From Thinopyrum elongatum (taxonomy: Eukaryota > Streptophyta > Magnoliopsida > Poales > Poaceae), in the NCBI GenBank assembly GCA_011799875.1, contig CM022303.1, forward strand, positions 282,244,850 through 282,308,849: 64,000 nucleotides of DNA. The letters are read 5' to 3'. The notes under the pieces are model-generated. The model saw only the letters and a program-made list of their open reading frames with translations. It searched no databases and was not told where the DNA came from. Below are positions 21,942 to 32,708 of the stretch, one piece after another. The first letter of the stretch is position 1; each line of letters starts with the position of its first letter. The translations under genes were made by a program, and so were the position numbers.

Positions 21942-23587
21942 TGATACGTCTCCAACGTATCTATAATTTTTTATTGTTCCATGCTATTATATTATCTGTT
22001 TTGGATGTTTTGTATGCATTATTATGCTATTTTATATTATTTTTGGGACTAACCTTTTAACCTAGAGCCCAGTGCCAGTTTCTGTTTTTTCCTTGTTTTT
22101 GAGTTTCACAGAAAGGGAATACCAAACGGAGTCCAAACGGAATAAAACCTTCGCGATGATTTTTCTTGGACCAGAAGACACCCCGGAGACTTGGAGTTCA
22201 AGTCAGAAGAGCCACGAGGCGGCGACAAGGGGGGAGGGCGCGCGCAGGGGGTAGGGCGTGCCCCCTGCCTTGTGGGCCCCACGTGACTCCACCGACCTAC
22301 TTCTTCGTCCTATATATTCACATATATTCCAGAACCCTCAGAAGCATCCACGAAAACACTTTTCCACCGCCGCAACCTTCTGTACCCATGAGATCCCATC
22401 TAGGGACCTTTTTCGGCACCCTACCGGAGGGGGATTCGATCACGGAGGGCTTCTACATCAACTCTATTGCCCTTTCGATGAAGCATGAGTAGTTTACCTC
22501 AGACCTACTGGTCCATAGCTGGTAGCTAGATGGCTTCTTCTCTCTCTTTGATTCTCAATACCATGTTCTCCTCATTGTTCTTGGAGATCTATCCGATGTA
22601 ATCTTCTTTTGCGGTGTGTTTGTCGAGATCCGATGAATTGTGGATTTATGATCAGCTTATCTATGAATATTATTTGAATCTTCTCTGAATTCTTATATGC
22701 ATGATTTGATATCTTTGTAATTCTCTTTGAATTATCAGTTTGGTTTGGCCAACTAGATTGGTTTTTCTTGCAATGGGAGAAGTGCTTAGCTTTGGGTTCA
22801 ATCTTGCGGTGTCCTTTCCCAGTGACAGTAGGGGCAGCAAGGCACGTATTGTATTGTTGCCATCGAGGATAAAAAGATGGGGTTTACATCATATTGCTTG
22901 AGTTTATTCCTCTACATCATGTCATCTTACTTAATGCGTTACTCTGTTCTTCGTGAACTTAATACTCTAGATGCAGGCAGGAGTCGGTCGATGTGTGGAG
23001 TAATAGTAGTAGATGCAGAATCGTTTCGGTCTACTTGACACGGACGTGATGCCTATATTTCATAATCATTGCCTTGGATATCATCATAACTTTGGGCTTT
23101 TCTATCAATTGCTCGACAGTAATTTGTTCACCCACCGTATTATTTGCTATTTTGAGAGAAGCCTCTAGTGAAAGCTATGGCCCCCGGGTCTATTTTCCAT
23201 CATATAAATTTTTGATCTACTATTTTCCATCATATAAGTTTCCGATCTACTATTTTCCATCATATTAGTTTCTGATCTACTATTTTGCAATCTTTTACTT
23301 TCCGATCTATAAACCAAAAAACCCAAAAATATTTACTTTATCTTTTATTTAGTTTTATCTATCTCTATCAGATCTCACTTTTGCAAGTGACCGTGAAGGG
23401 ATTGACAACCCCTTTATCGCGTTGGGTGCAAGTGTTTGATTGTTTGTGCAGGTATTAGGTGATTTGTGCATTGTCTCCTACTGGATTGATACCTTGGTTC
23501 TCTAACTAAGGGAAATACTTATCTCTACTTTGCTGCATCACCCTTTCCTCTTCAAGGGAAAAACCAACGCAAGCTCAAGTAGTAGCA
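21942..23587 (+). repeat. LTR 2 of the array (shared by both units)
   Basis: Same structure as LTR 1, TATA-like TATATATT at 22311. It serves as 3' LTR of the left interior and 5' LTR of the right interior, the signature of LTR-LTR unequal recombination. Confidence 0.85.
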
Positions 23588-23597
23588 GGAAGATTTC

Positions 23598-23614
23598 TGG
23601 TGCCATTGCCGGGG
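23598..23614 (+). other. Primer binding site of array unit B
   Basis: TGGTGCCATTGCCGGGG, identical to the site at 18055 and 10 bp after LTR 2. Confidence 0.7.
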
Positions 23615-23832
23615 AGATCTACACCAAGTCAAGACATACCAAGTACCCATCATAAACGCTCATCTCTTTCATTACATTATTTGCCACTTGCCTCTCATTT
23701 TCCTCTCCCCAACTTCTAAAATGATTTTTAAAAAAAATTGCCTTTTTGTTTGCCTTCTTTCCGTTCGATCTTTTGTTTGCCTGTGTTACCATGTGCCTTC
23801 TTTTTGCTTGCATCTTCGCTTGCTAAGAGTTT

Positions 23833-24678
23833 ATGGATCCTCATCCACTTGCTAATCTTTTTAAGAGATCCAATTATGATGAACCTATTGCTAGTGAGTT
23901 GAGTGCACTAGATTATCTTTATGAGGTTTTGCTTGAAATTCGTGAATCTGAAAATTGTGATGAAGTGTTGAAAGAAGAAAATTATAAAGTGATTCACGAT
24001 AGCTCCTTGAATGAAAAGCATGATTGCAATGATGTTATTATAAATTCTATTAATGTCAATTGTGTTGATGATATGCAAAACCCTAAGCTTGGGGATGCTA
24101 GTTTTGCTATGTCCACTACTTGTTGCAATGATCATGATTGGGGTGATTCTTCTTATGATCTTGAAAATTTATTTAAGCCCCATGATGAATATGAGATTGA
24201 TAATAATGTTTGCAATAATATTGAAAGTGGGTTTGAAAGAGTGTCAACTCTAGATCCCACATATTTGGAGAATGATCAATCTTATGAAATTTTTTATAAA
24301 AGTGGGTTTGGAGAGGTCATGACTTTATTTTATGATAATCCCACTATTTTGGAAGAGTGTCAACTTTGCATGCATGTGGATCATGTAGAGAATATTTTAT
24401 GTGATATATATATTGTTCAATTTGAATATGATCCCACATGTAATTATTATGAGAGAGGAAAATATGGTTGTAGAAATTTTCATGTTCCTAAATTACCTCT
24501 CTTCATGTTGAAATTGCTATCGTCTCTTTCTTCTTCCTTGCATATGCTAGTTTTTGCTTGCCTTGATAATTTGTTTTCTTATAAAATGCCTATGCATAGG
24601 AAGTATGTTAGACTTAGATGTCTTTGTCACGTGTTTTATGATGCTCTCTTTGTGCTTCAATTCTTTTCTTTCATATGA
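23833..24678 (+). CDS. Conserved unknown protein of a non-autonomous Gypsy element (copy B)
   Basis: 281-codon ORF, same product as at 18290 with two amino-acid differences (YEIFYKS for YEFFYKS; MPMHRKY for MPMNRKY). The histidine variant agrees with the homologue at 62579 (ISMHRKW), so copy B is probably ancestral at that site. Intact, no lesions. Acidic N-terminal two-thirds, basic hydrophobic C-terminus, no recognised domain. Its promoter would be LTR 2. Function unknown. Confidence 0.65.
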   Translation: MDPHPLANLFKRSNYDEPIASELSALDYLYEVLLEIRESENCDEVLKEENYKVIHDSSLNEKHDCNDVIINSINVNCVDDMQNPKLGDASFAMSTTCCNDHDWGDSSYDLENLFKPHDEYEIDNNVCNNIESGFERVSTLDPTYLENDQSYEIFYKSGFGEVMTLFYDNPTILEECQLCMHVDHVENILCDIYIVQFEYDPTCNYYERGKYGCRNFHVPKLPLFMLKLLSSLSSSLHMLVFACLDNLFSYKMPMHRKYVRLRCLCHVFYDALFVLQFFSFI

Positions 24679-27484
24679 GCATCATCAAAATTATCAATGC
24701 CTAGCTAAAAGGCTTTAAAGAAAAGCGCTTGTTGGGAGACAACCCAATATTTTTCCTTGCTGTTTTTCAATAAATTTTTTATCTAGCCTCTGGTTATATG
24801 TGTTTTGGTGTTTTAATTAGTGTTTGTGCCAAGTTAGACCTTTGGGAAGACTTACGGTGATAGTTGATTTGATCTTGCTGAAAAACAGAAACTTTTGTGT
24901 CCAGTCACAGAATTTTAATAATTCACTAGAGCGTTGAAAAACCCTGAATGTTTTACACGAGATTTATATACAAATTTCCTCAGTTTTCCTATTTTTTCAG
25001 AATTATTGGAGTTAAATAAGTATTATAACAATTCGGATCTTCGCAGACTGTTCAGTTTTTGACAGATTCTGTTTTCTTTGTGTTGTTTGCTTATTTTGAT
25101 GAATCTATGGGTAGTATCGGGGGGTATGAACCATGGAAAAGTTGGAATACAGTAGATATTAAACCAATATAAATAAAGAATGAGTTCACAACAGTACCAA
25201 AAGTGGTGATTTATTTTCTTATACTAACGGAGCTTATGAGATTTTCTGTTGAGTTTTGTGTTGTGAAGTTTTCAAGTTTTGGGTAAGGATTTGATGGACT
25301 ATGGAATAAGGAGTGGCAAGAGCCTAAGATTGAGGATGCCCAAGGCACCCCAAGGTAATATTCAAGGACAACCAAGAGCCTAAGCTTGGGGATGCCCCGG
25401 AAGGCATCCCCTCTTTCGTCTTCGTCTATCGGTAACTTTACTTGAGGCTATATTTTTATTCACCACATGATATGTGTTTTGCTTGGAGCGTCTTGTATTA
25501 TATGAGTCTTTACCTTTTAGTTTGCCACAATCATCCTTGCTGTACACACCTTTTGAGAGGGACATGCATGAATCGTGATTTATTAGAATACTCTATGCGC
25601 TTCACTTATATCTTTTGAGCTAGGCAATTTTGCTCTAGTGCTTCACTTATATCTTTTTAGAGCACAGCGGTGGCTTTATTTTATAGAAATTATTGAACTC
25701 TCATGCTTCACTTATATTATTTTGAGAGTCTCTATAAACATCATGGTAATTTTCTTTGGTTATGAATTTAGTCCTAATATGATAGACATCCAAGAGGGAT
25801 ATAATAAAAACTTTCATATAAAGTGCATTGAATACTATGTGAAGTTTGATTCCTTACGATTGTTTTGAGATATAAAGATGGTGATATTAGAGTCATGCCA
25901 GTGAGTAATTGTGGATTGTAGAAATACTTGTGTTAAAGTTTGTGATTCCTGTAGCATGCACGTATGGTGAACCGTTATGTGATGAAGTCGAAGCATGATT
26001 TATTTATTGATTGTCTTCCTTCTGAGTGGCAGTCGGGGACGAGCGATGGTCTTTTCCTACCAATCTATCCCCCTAGGAGCATGCGCGTAGTACTTTGTTT
26101 CGATGACTAATAGATTTTTGCAATAAGTATGTGAGTTCTTTATGACTAATGTTGAGTCCATGGATTATACGCACTCTCACCCTTCCACCATTGCTAGCCT
26201 CTCTAGTGCCGCGCAACTTTCGCCGGTACCATACACCCACCATATACCTTCCTCAAAACAGCCACCATACCTACCTATTATGGCATTTCCATAGCCATTC
26301 CGAGATATATTGCCATGCAACTTTCCACCGTTCCGTTTTATTATGACACGCTTCATCATTGTCATATTGCTTTGCATGATCATGTAGTTGACATCGCATT
26401 TGTGGCAAAGCCACCGTTCATAATTCTTTCATACATGTCACTCTTGATTCATTGCACATCCCGGTACACCACCGGAGGCATTCATATAGAGTCATATTTT
26501 TTTCTAAGTATCGAGTTGTAATTCTTGAGTTGTAAGTAAATAAAAGTGTGATGATCTTCATTATTAGAGCATTGTCCCATGTGAGGAAAGGATGATGGAG
26601 ACTATGATTCCCCCACAAGTCGGGATGAGACTCCGGACGAAAAATAAAAAAAAAGAGGCCAAAGAAGGCAAACAAAAAAAATGAGAGAAAAAGAGAGAAG
26701 GGGCAATGCTGCTATCCTTTTTCCACACTTGTGCTTCAAAGTAGCACCATGATCTTCGTGATAGAGAGTCTCCTATTTTGTCACTTTCATATACTAGTGG
26801 GAAATTTTCATTATAGAACTTGGCTTGTATATTCCAACGATGGGCTTCCTCAAATTTCCCTAGGTCTTCATGAGCAAGCAAGTTGGATGCACACCCACTT
26901 AGTTTTCTTTTGAGCTTTCATACACTTATAGCTCTAGTGCATCCGTTGCATGGCAATCCCTACTCACTCACATTGATATCTATTGATGGGCATCTCCATA
27001 GCCCGTTAATACGCCTAGTTGATGTGAGACTATCTCCTTCTTTTTGTCTTCTCCACAACCACCATATTCTATTCCACCTATAGTGCTATGTCCATGGCTC
27101 ACGCTCATGTATTGCGTGAAAGTTGAAAAGGTTTGAGAACATTAAAAGTATGAAACAATTGCTTGGCTTGTCATCGGGGTTGTGCATGATTTGAATATTT
27201 TGTGTGATGAAGATGGAGCATAGCCAGACTATATGATTTTGTAGGGATAAGCTTTCTTTGGCTATGTTATTTTGAGAAGACATAATTGCCTTGTTAGTAT
27301 GCTTGAAGTATTATTGTTTTTATGTCAATATCAAACTTTTGTTTTGAATCTTATGGATCTGAACATTCATGCCACAATAAAGAAAATTACATGGATAAAT
27401 ATGTTAGGTAGCATTCCACATCAAAAATTCTGTTTTTATCATTTACCTACTCGAGGACGAGCAGGAATTAAGCTTGGGGATGCT
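24679..27484 (+). other. Non-coding interior of array unit B
   Basis: Repeats 19136-21941 almost exactly. Contains the hairpin at 24724-24747 and the polypurine-like end GCTTGGGGATGCT before LTR 3. No gene seen. Confidence 0.7.
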
Positions 27485-28104
27485 TGATACGTCTCCAACG
27501 TATCTATAATTTTTTATTGTTCCATGCTATTATATTATCTGTTTTGGATGTTTTGTATGCATTATTATGCTATTTTATATTATTTTTGGGACTAACCTTT
27601 TAACCTAGAGCCCAGTGCCAGTTTCTGTTTTTTCCTTGTTTTTGAGTTTCACAGAAAAGGAATACCAAACGGAGTCCAAACGGAATAAAACCTTCACGAT
27701 GATTTTTCTTGGACCAGAAGACACCCCGGAGACTTGGAGTTCAAGTCAGAAGAGCCACGAGGCGGCGACAAGGGGGGAGGGCGCGCGCAGGGGGTAGGGC
27801 GTGCCCCCTGCCTTGTGGGCCCCACGTGACTCCACCGACCTACTTCTTCGTCCTATATATTCACATATATTCCAGAACCCTCAGAAGCATCCACGAAAAC
27901 ACTTTTCCACCGCCGCAACCTTCTGTACCCATGAGATCCCATCTAGGGACCTTTTTCGGCACCCTACCGGAGGGGGATTCGATCACGGAGGGCTTCTACA
28001 TCAACTCTATTGCCCTTTCGATGAAGCATGAGTAGTTTACCTCAGACCTACTGGTCCATAGCTGGTAGCTAGATGGCTTCCTCTCTCTCTTTGATTCTCA
28101 ATAC
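27485..28104 (+). repeat. LTR 3, truncated after 620 bp
   Basis: Matches LTR 1 and 2 from TGATACGTC to CTCAATAC, then stops at 28104. At least three substitutions against the other LTRs (AAAGG, TTCACGATG, TTCCTCTC) make it slightly more diverged than they are from each other. Confidence 0.85.
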
Positions 28105-28191
28105 GAATCTGACGGGTCCTGTTTCCCCTCCGCCAGAACTTTTGGCGCGCCGTGCCCTTTCGAGACTTCCCACCCCCACAGATAACCATAC

Positions 28192-28346
28192 CTTGCCTCA
28201 AGCACTTCACCGTCCAGATTCAACGGAAAGAAGACGACATCTGCCCTCCGCTTCCTGTCCAGCTCTGACGCCCTCTTGCTCCCCTCAGCGGCCGCCTCGT
28301 TTCCCGCGGTCGTCCGCTTCCCCCTGGCGGCGATTTTCTTCCCCAT
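28192..28346 (-). pseudogene. Isolated first exon of an unknown gene, cut in intron 1
   Basis: Minus-strand ATG at 28346 opens a 51-codon basic segment (MGKKIAARGKRTTAG..., KRASELDRKRRADVVFFPLN) that ends at a good donor (GAGGCAAG|GTATGG, exon end 28192). The following intron-like sequence is cut by the truncated LTR at 28104. The region is CpG-rich with a C-rich upstream side, as in a grass gene 5' end, and CCACGTGCC (a G-box/ABRE-like motif) lies upstream near 28664. The N-terminus looks like a nuclear, lysine/arginine-rich protein. No family recognised. No downstream exon is visible in the window, so I call it a gene remnant. Confidence 0.4.
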
Positions 28347-28738
28347 GTCTCCAAGATTTTGCGTTGATGTGGGAAGGGAATTTAGAGGGGATTGGCGGTG
28401 GGTGCAGGCGAAGAAGAAGAGCAGTTGCTTGGCTTGCGGAGGAAGATGGTGGGGAGGCGAGGCAGACGATGAATGAGCAGTACCCTTCCGCATTTTCCTC
28501 TCTTAAGGAACAGGACGTGGGGAAGGACGCGACTCTTCAGGAAGTTACCATTTTACATTAACTGCAACAAGTCCCACGCCCCCACGACCCGCGGTAATTG
28601 CGTGAAGTGGACGTTGGATTTACTGGTCATCATGACAAACCGCCATGCGCGCGGCCTTCTTTTGCCACGTGCCCATGCACTGTTTGGGGCCTAACCCAAC
28701 GTGCCCAGCGACACATATGGCTCAGGCCCGGGGGCTTC
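28347..28738. other. Promoter-like flank of the exon remnant, then a polypurine tract
   Basis: No gene. The first part is the upstream region of the minus-strand exon. The end (GGCCCGGGGGCTTC, 28725-28738) is a typical Gypsy polypurine tract placed directly before the next LTR, so a small piece of retroelement interior must begin somewhere within this stretch; I cannot place that border. Confidence 0.4.
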
Positions 28739-29658
28739 TGTTGGGGTACACAAATGGGGGTGTATGTTTTCCCCTGACTCGTGCACGGGCAGTAAGCCAC
28801 GAGCCCGGCAAGATTGCAACATCCAAGACAAGGCCAAGATGAAGACATAGGCTCTTTTGATGAATCAAAGGGCAAGTTGAGAAGACCTAGTCAAGCCAAG
28901 AAGCAATACACCACTAAGGGAAAACCTCCCTTGTCGGACAAGAGAGCCTGGCGAGGTTAAGGTTGCCCCGGAAGCAAGCCTCAGGATCGCCCCGGCAGGC
29001 CTGCCGGGGCATACGAAGGCAAAACACCCCGCCAAGGCTTCACCACCCCACCTCACAGCAACGCAAGTCACCGATCGATGCGGTGTCAAGCCCCAAGATG
29101 ACTAAGTGGCTGCCTTTTGCCACATGGCAGCCATTTCCTACAGGAATCACCTCCAGATGACACCCGTCCTGCGACGTGTCATGCAGACAGGAGAGAAGGT
29201 GGCCAAACAGCCCGACAAATCATGCCGGGCAGACCATGATGTGACACTGAGCGACGCATTTAATGCGTACTGCTCTATCTGTAGAGTAGATATGATAGCA
29301 CTGTTCGCTATCTAACAGTACACAATGACTGATTTGCCACTGTGGTGACCCCTTAATCTATAAAAGAAGGCCCATGGCAACCATAGAAAGGATTCGGACC
29401 CCTGTACACCCATACGCGCGTAGCTGCTCTCGCCCCAAGGCCACCCTGCAGGGCAAGAGCGCTGTGTTTCCACCATCAATCCACCAAAGCAGGAGTAGGG
29501 TTTTACGCCTCGCGGTGGCCCGAACCTGGGTAAAAACTGCCCGTGTGATCTCTGCCGCGCTACACTGCGCTCCTCCACTCTTTGTGCAATGTGCCCAGTC
29601 CCCCAGCTGAACCAAAAGGGGCCCTTGGCCCCATAGGTGGCCGTGGTTTCCCACAACA
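28739..29658 (+). repeat. LTR of a Gypsy element (TGTTGGGG...CACAACA, 920 bp)
   Basis: Terminal inverted repeat TGTTG/CAACA, a TATA box TATAAAAG at 29359-29366, and a polypurine tract immediately upstream, so this is a 3' LTR of an element in plus orientation. The sequence after it (GAATATATGACCC) is mid-LTR sequence of another element, so this element had inserted there. Its 5' LTR and nearly all its interior are missing. Confidence 0.75.
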
Positions 29659-29978
29659 GAATATATGACCCAAACAATTTATGAGAATTATTTGGGAATT
29701 TTGTGGATGACAGAAAGGTAGGTTGCTTCGCAACCTAGGGCAAAAAGGATTATTCCTTTAATAGGAAAAGGAATATTCCCAAGAAAAAGAATATAGAGCT
29801 TGGTCCAATATGGGATGACCAAGACTTGGGATGGATGTTAGGATGACAAGCCACTTGGGAGAGGAATCAAAGGTGATCTCTCCAGGTTTCAAGACCACTA
29901 AGCCACAGAAAGTAAAATAAAAACCAAAATCCAAATAAATCAAAAGAGAAAGAAATGGGCAAAATCTAGGGTGTTGCA
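29659..29978 (-). mobile_element. First 320 bp of the LARD-like LTR, inverted
   Basis: The reverse complement begins TGCAACACCCTAGATTTT and matches 58014-58335 almost base for base (for example CCTAGGTTGCGAAGCAACC, GGAATATTCCTTTTCC). Cut at 29659 by the TGTTGGGG element. Positions 29979-29983 (TGACC, i.e. GGTCA on the minus strand) are the target duplication also found at 62356. Confidence 0.85.
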
Positions 29979-31568
29979 TGACCTAAGGTTTATCAATCCA
30001 TGGGAGGCGTAGGATGAAGATGGTCTCTCTCAGACAACCCTGCAACCAAATAACAAAGAGTCTCTTGTGTCCCCAACACACCAAATACAATGGTAATTTG
30101 TATAGGTGCACTAGTTCAGCAAAGAGATGGTGATACAAGTGTAGTAATGATAGTAGATATTGATTTTTGTAATAGGAACAATTAAAAAAAGCAAGGTAAT
30201 GAGTAGCAAAAGTGAGCACAAATGGTATTGCAATGCTTGAAAATGAGGCCTAGGGTTTGTACTTTCGCTAGTGCAATCTCTCAACAATGCTAATATAATT
30301 GGATCATATAACCATCCCTCAACATGCGACGAAGAATCACTCCAAAGTTCCTATCTAGCGGAGAACATAAGAAGAAATTGATTGTAGGGTACGAAACCAC
30401 CTCAATGCTATTCTTTCCGATCAATCTATCCTAGAGTTCGTACTAAAATAACACCAAGCTATTCTTTCCGATCGATCTAACCAAGAGTTCGTACTAAAAT
30501 AACACCATATGATACACATCAACCAACTCTAATGTCACCTAGATACTCCAATGTCACTGCGAGTATCCGTGAGTTAGTTATACGATATGCATCAAACAAT
30601 TTCAGATTCATAATACTCAATCCAACACAAAAACCTCAAAGAGTGCCCCAAGATTTCTACCGGAGAAACAAAGACGAGAACATGCATCAACCCCTATGCA
30701 TAGATTACCCCAATGTCACCTCGGGAATCTGCGAGTTGAGTGCCAAAACACATATCAAGTGAATCAATATGGTACCCCATTGTCACCACAGGTATTCACA
30801 GCAAGACATACATCAAGTGTTCTCAAATCCATAAAAGTATTCAATCCGATAAGAACAAAATCTCAAAGGGAAAACTCAATTCACAACAAGATAGAGAGGG
30901 GAAAACACCATATGATCCAACTATATTAACAAAGCCCGTGATACATCAAGATCGTGGCATCTCAAGAACACGAGAGAGAGAGAGAGAGATTAAACACATA
31001 GCTACTGGTACAAACCCTCAGCCCCGAGGGTGGACTACTCCCTCCTCATCATGGTGGCCGCCGGGATGATGAAGATGGCCACCGGTGATGATTTCCCCCT
31101 CCGGCAGGGTGCCGGAATGGGGTCTAGATTGGTTTTTCGTGGCTAAAGAGGCTTGCGGTGGCAGAACTTCTGATCTAGAGTTAATTTCGGGGGTTCTGGA
31201 ATATTTGGGAATTTATAGGGCAAAGAGGCAGTGCGGGAGGCCACCGAGGTGGGCACAACCCACCAGGGCACGCCCAGGTGGGTTGCGCCCCCCTCGGGGC
31301 ACCCCTCTGGTACTTCTTTGGCCCAAGTTGTGTCTTCTGGTCCATAAAAATTCTCCAAAAAAATTCGCTGCGTTTGGACTCCGTTTGGTACTGATATTCT
31401 GCGAAGTAAAAAACAAGCAAAAAACAACAACTGGCACTGGGCACTATGTCAATAGGTTAGTCCTAAAAAATGATATAAAGTATCTATAAAATGATTGTAA
31501 AACATCCAAGAATGATACTATGACAGCATGGAACAAGCAAAAATTATAGATACGTTGGAGACGTATCA
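29979..31568 (-). mobile_element. 5' part of a Gypsy LTR (TGATACGTCTCC type), inverted, interrupted by the LARD insertion
   Basis: The reverse complement starts TGATACGTCTCCAACG at 31568 and runs to AACCTTAGGTCA, where the LARD LTR begins. It contains CAAACGGAGTCCAAACG-type leader sequence also seen in LTR 1, a TATA box (TATAAATT, plus positions 31210-31217) and a (GA)n run near 30970. Many short frames are non-coding. The flanking ATGAC at 31569-31573 is the expected target duplication of this element. The LTR's last about 90 bp are, I infer, at 62361-62453. Confidence 0.75.
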
Positions 31569-31930
31569 ATGACCATGTACCATGGCTAATATATTGTCTA
31601 TTTCTTCACATTGTATTGACAAGTAAGGATAAAGAGACAAAGTTTATAATACGGTAAGCATAATATGACATCATTCATATCACAAAACAACTGAGAATAG
31701 ACAAACATGCAATTGTAACGTTGTGTAGACAAGTCCAACACAGAACTAGATTACAGATCAAGATCAAAGGAACATCATTCCTCTCTTTTAAACCTTGTAA
31801 GGTGCAATGGTACGCTAAGAAAATTGTGTATAAAATTGAAAAGAGTAATAGACATTGGCTACAAACCGTGCAGTTCAATGCACAAGTCAGAGTAAGTAGT
31901 AGTTAAAAGGCATGAGGATTAAGGACTTAC

Positions 31931-32497
31931 AACAGTGGCTTTGACTGGTGTAGTCATGCCCTTTGTCTTGCTGGTGTGACAGTCCTTGAAGATTTCCACA
32001 ACATTTGGTTCAGGTACTTTTTGGTCCTTGCAGGCTTTTCTTTGCATTTGGAACAAGTCAATATAGATCTGATAATATGGCACAACGAAAAGAGTGAAAC
32101 AGCAACTAGTTACAAGAGCCTCGCAGTGTGCAATATAGCTACGAGATCCTGTCGTCTGTTGGAATTTCACTTTTGTACGGTTGGCCTTGTTCTTTGAACA
32201 GTTCACCTACAAGAAGATAGATTTGTGAGGCACATGCGTAAATAGGAGTTCAACATGTGATCTGATCACATATATATAACATACTTGATACTCTGGATCA
32301 GACCAGTGTTTAACAACGCCTTTCCAGTCTTCACCCGATATATTTTCCACTTGAGATGTTTGGGCAAGTTCACTGTTAGCTTTGCCTTCAAAGTGAGTTT
32401 TCCTCAAGTTATACCGATACTGTCGCAGAGCAGACTTGAAAACATGGGTGCATGCTTGTCTGGTTGCATCATCTTGGCTATCCAACTTGAACCTCAT
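31931..32497 (-). CDS. Core Ptta/Transposase_24 exons
   Basis: Three well-defined exons (32497-32285, 32206-32114, 32068-31931). The first two are multiples of 3 and in phase, with GTATG, GTAAC and GTAAG donors and TTTCAACAG, TTGTAG and TTATCAG acceptors. The encoded block (about 148 aa) holds the En/Spm-associated signature: a basic helix with W-S-D-P-E-Y, then N-x-K-N-R-x-K-x-x-F/Q-x-x-T-T-G-S. The last exon continues IYIDLFQMQRKACKDQKVPE. Such proteins accompany CACTA transposases or act as their DNA-binding partner; exact role uncertain. This part shows no stop codon and could still be transcribed. Confidence 0.65.
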
Positions 32498-32708
32498 CTG
32501 TTGAAAATTATGGGAGTCTCATTACCAGCAACCTAGAAAGTATGGGACAGAGCAAGATGATATTACTAATTTACATACATAACCATACTTACAGATAAAT
32601 AGTCGAGGAAGGTGTTAAACTGGGTTTCATCTTTGTCATTCCTGTACTGAATACATGTTGGGAGGATACATGTGCAAGACACCTAACGGCAACGGCTGCC
32701 TCTGATAC

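Larger units (their letters stand above)
15730..28104 (+). mobile_element. Tandem array of a non-autonomous Gypsy element (part-LTR-internal-LTR-internal-part LTR)
   Basis: A 5,543-bp unit repeats: every feature at position x recurs at x+5543 (for example ORFs at 18290 and 23833, LTR starts at 16399, 21942 and 27485). The order is partial interior (15730-16398), LTR, interior, LTR, interior, then LTR cut at 28104. By eye I count about six differences between the two full units (for example at 15839, 17738, 17846, 18749, 19056 and 20162), so the copies are very young or the product of recent recombination. The interior (3.9 kb) has one unknown ORF and no pol. LTRs of the TGATACGTCTCCAACG type are typical of Triticeae Gypsy families (Sabrina-like, from memory). 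Confidence 0.9.

Noticed and set aside
15730..28104. Two independent insertions of the same element
   Set aside because: Adjacent units share single LTRs with no target duplications or flanking DNA between them, and the period is exact.
28073..28561. 162-codon plus-strand ORF starting in LTR 3
   Set aside because: Spans the LTR truncation point and is antisense to the better exon model at 28192-28346.
31085..31489. 134-codon ORF and antisense ORFs in the inverted LTR
   Set aside because: Lie within LTR leader sequence homologous to the non-coding LTR 1 region.
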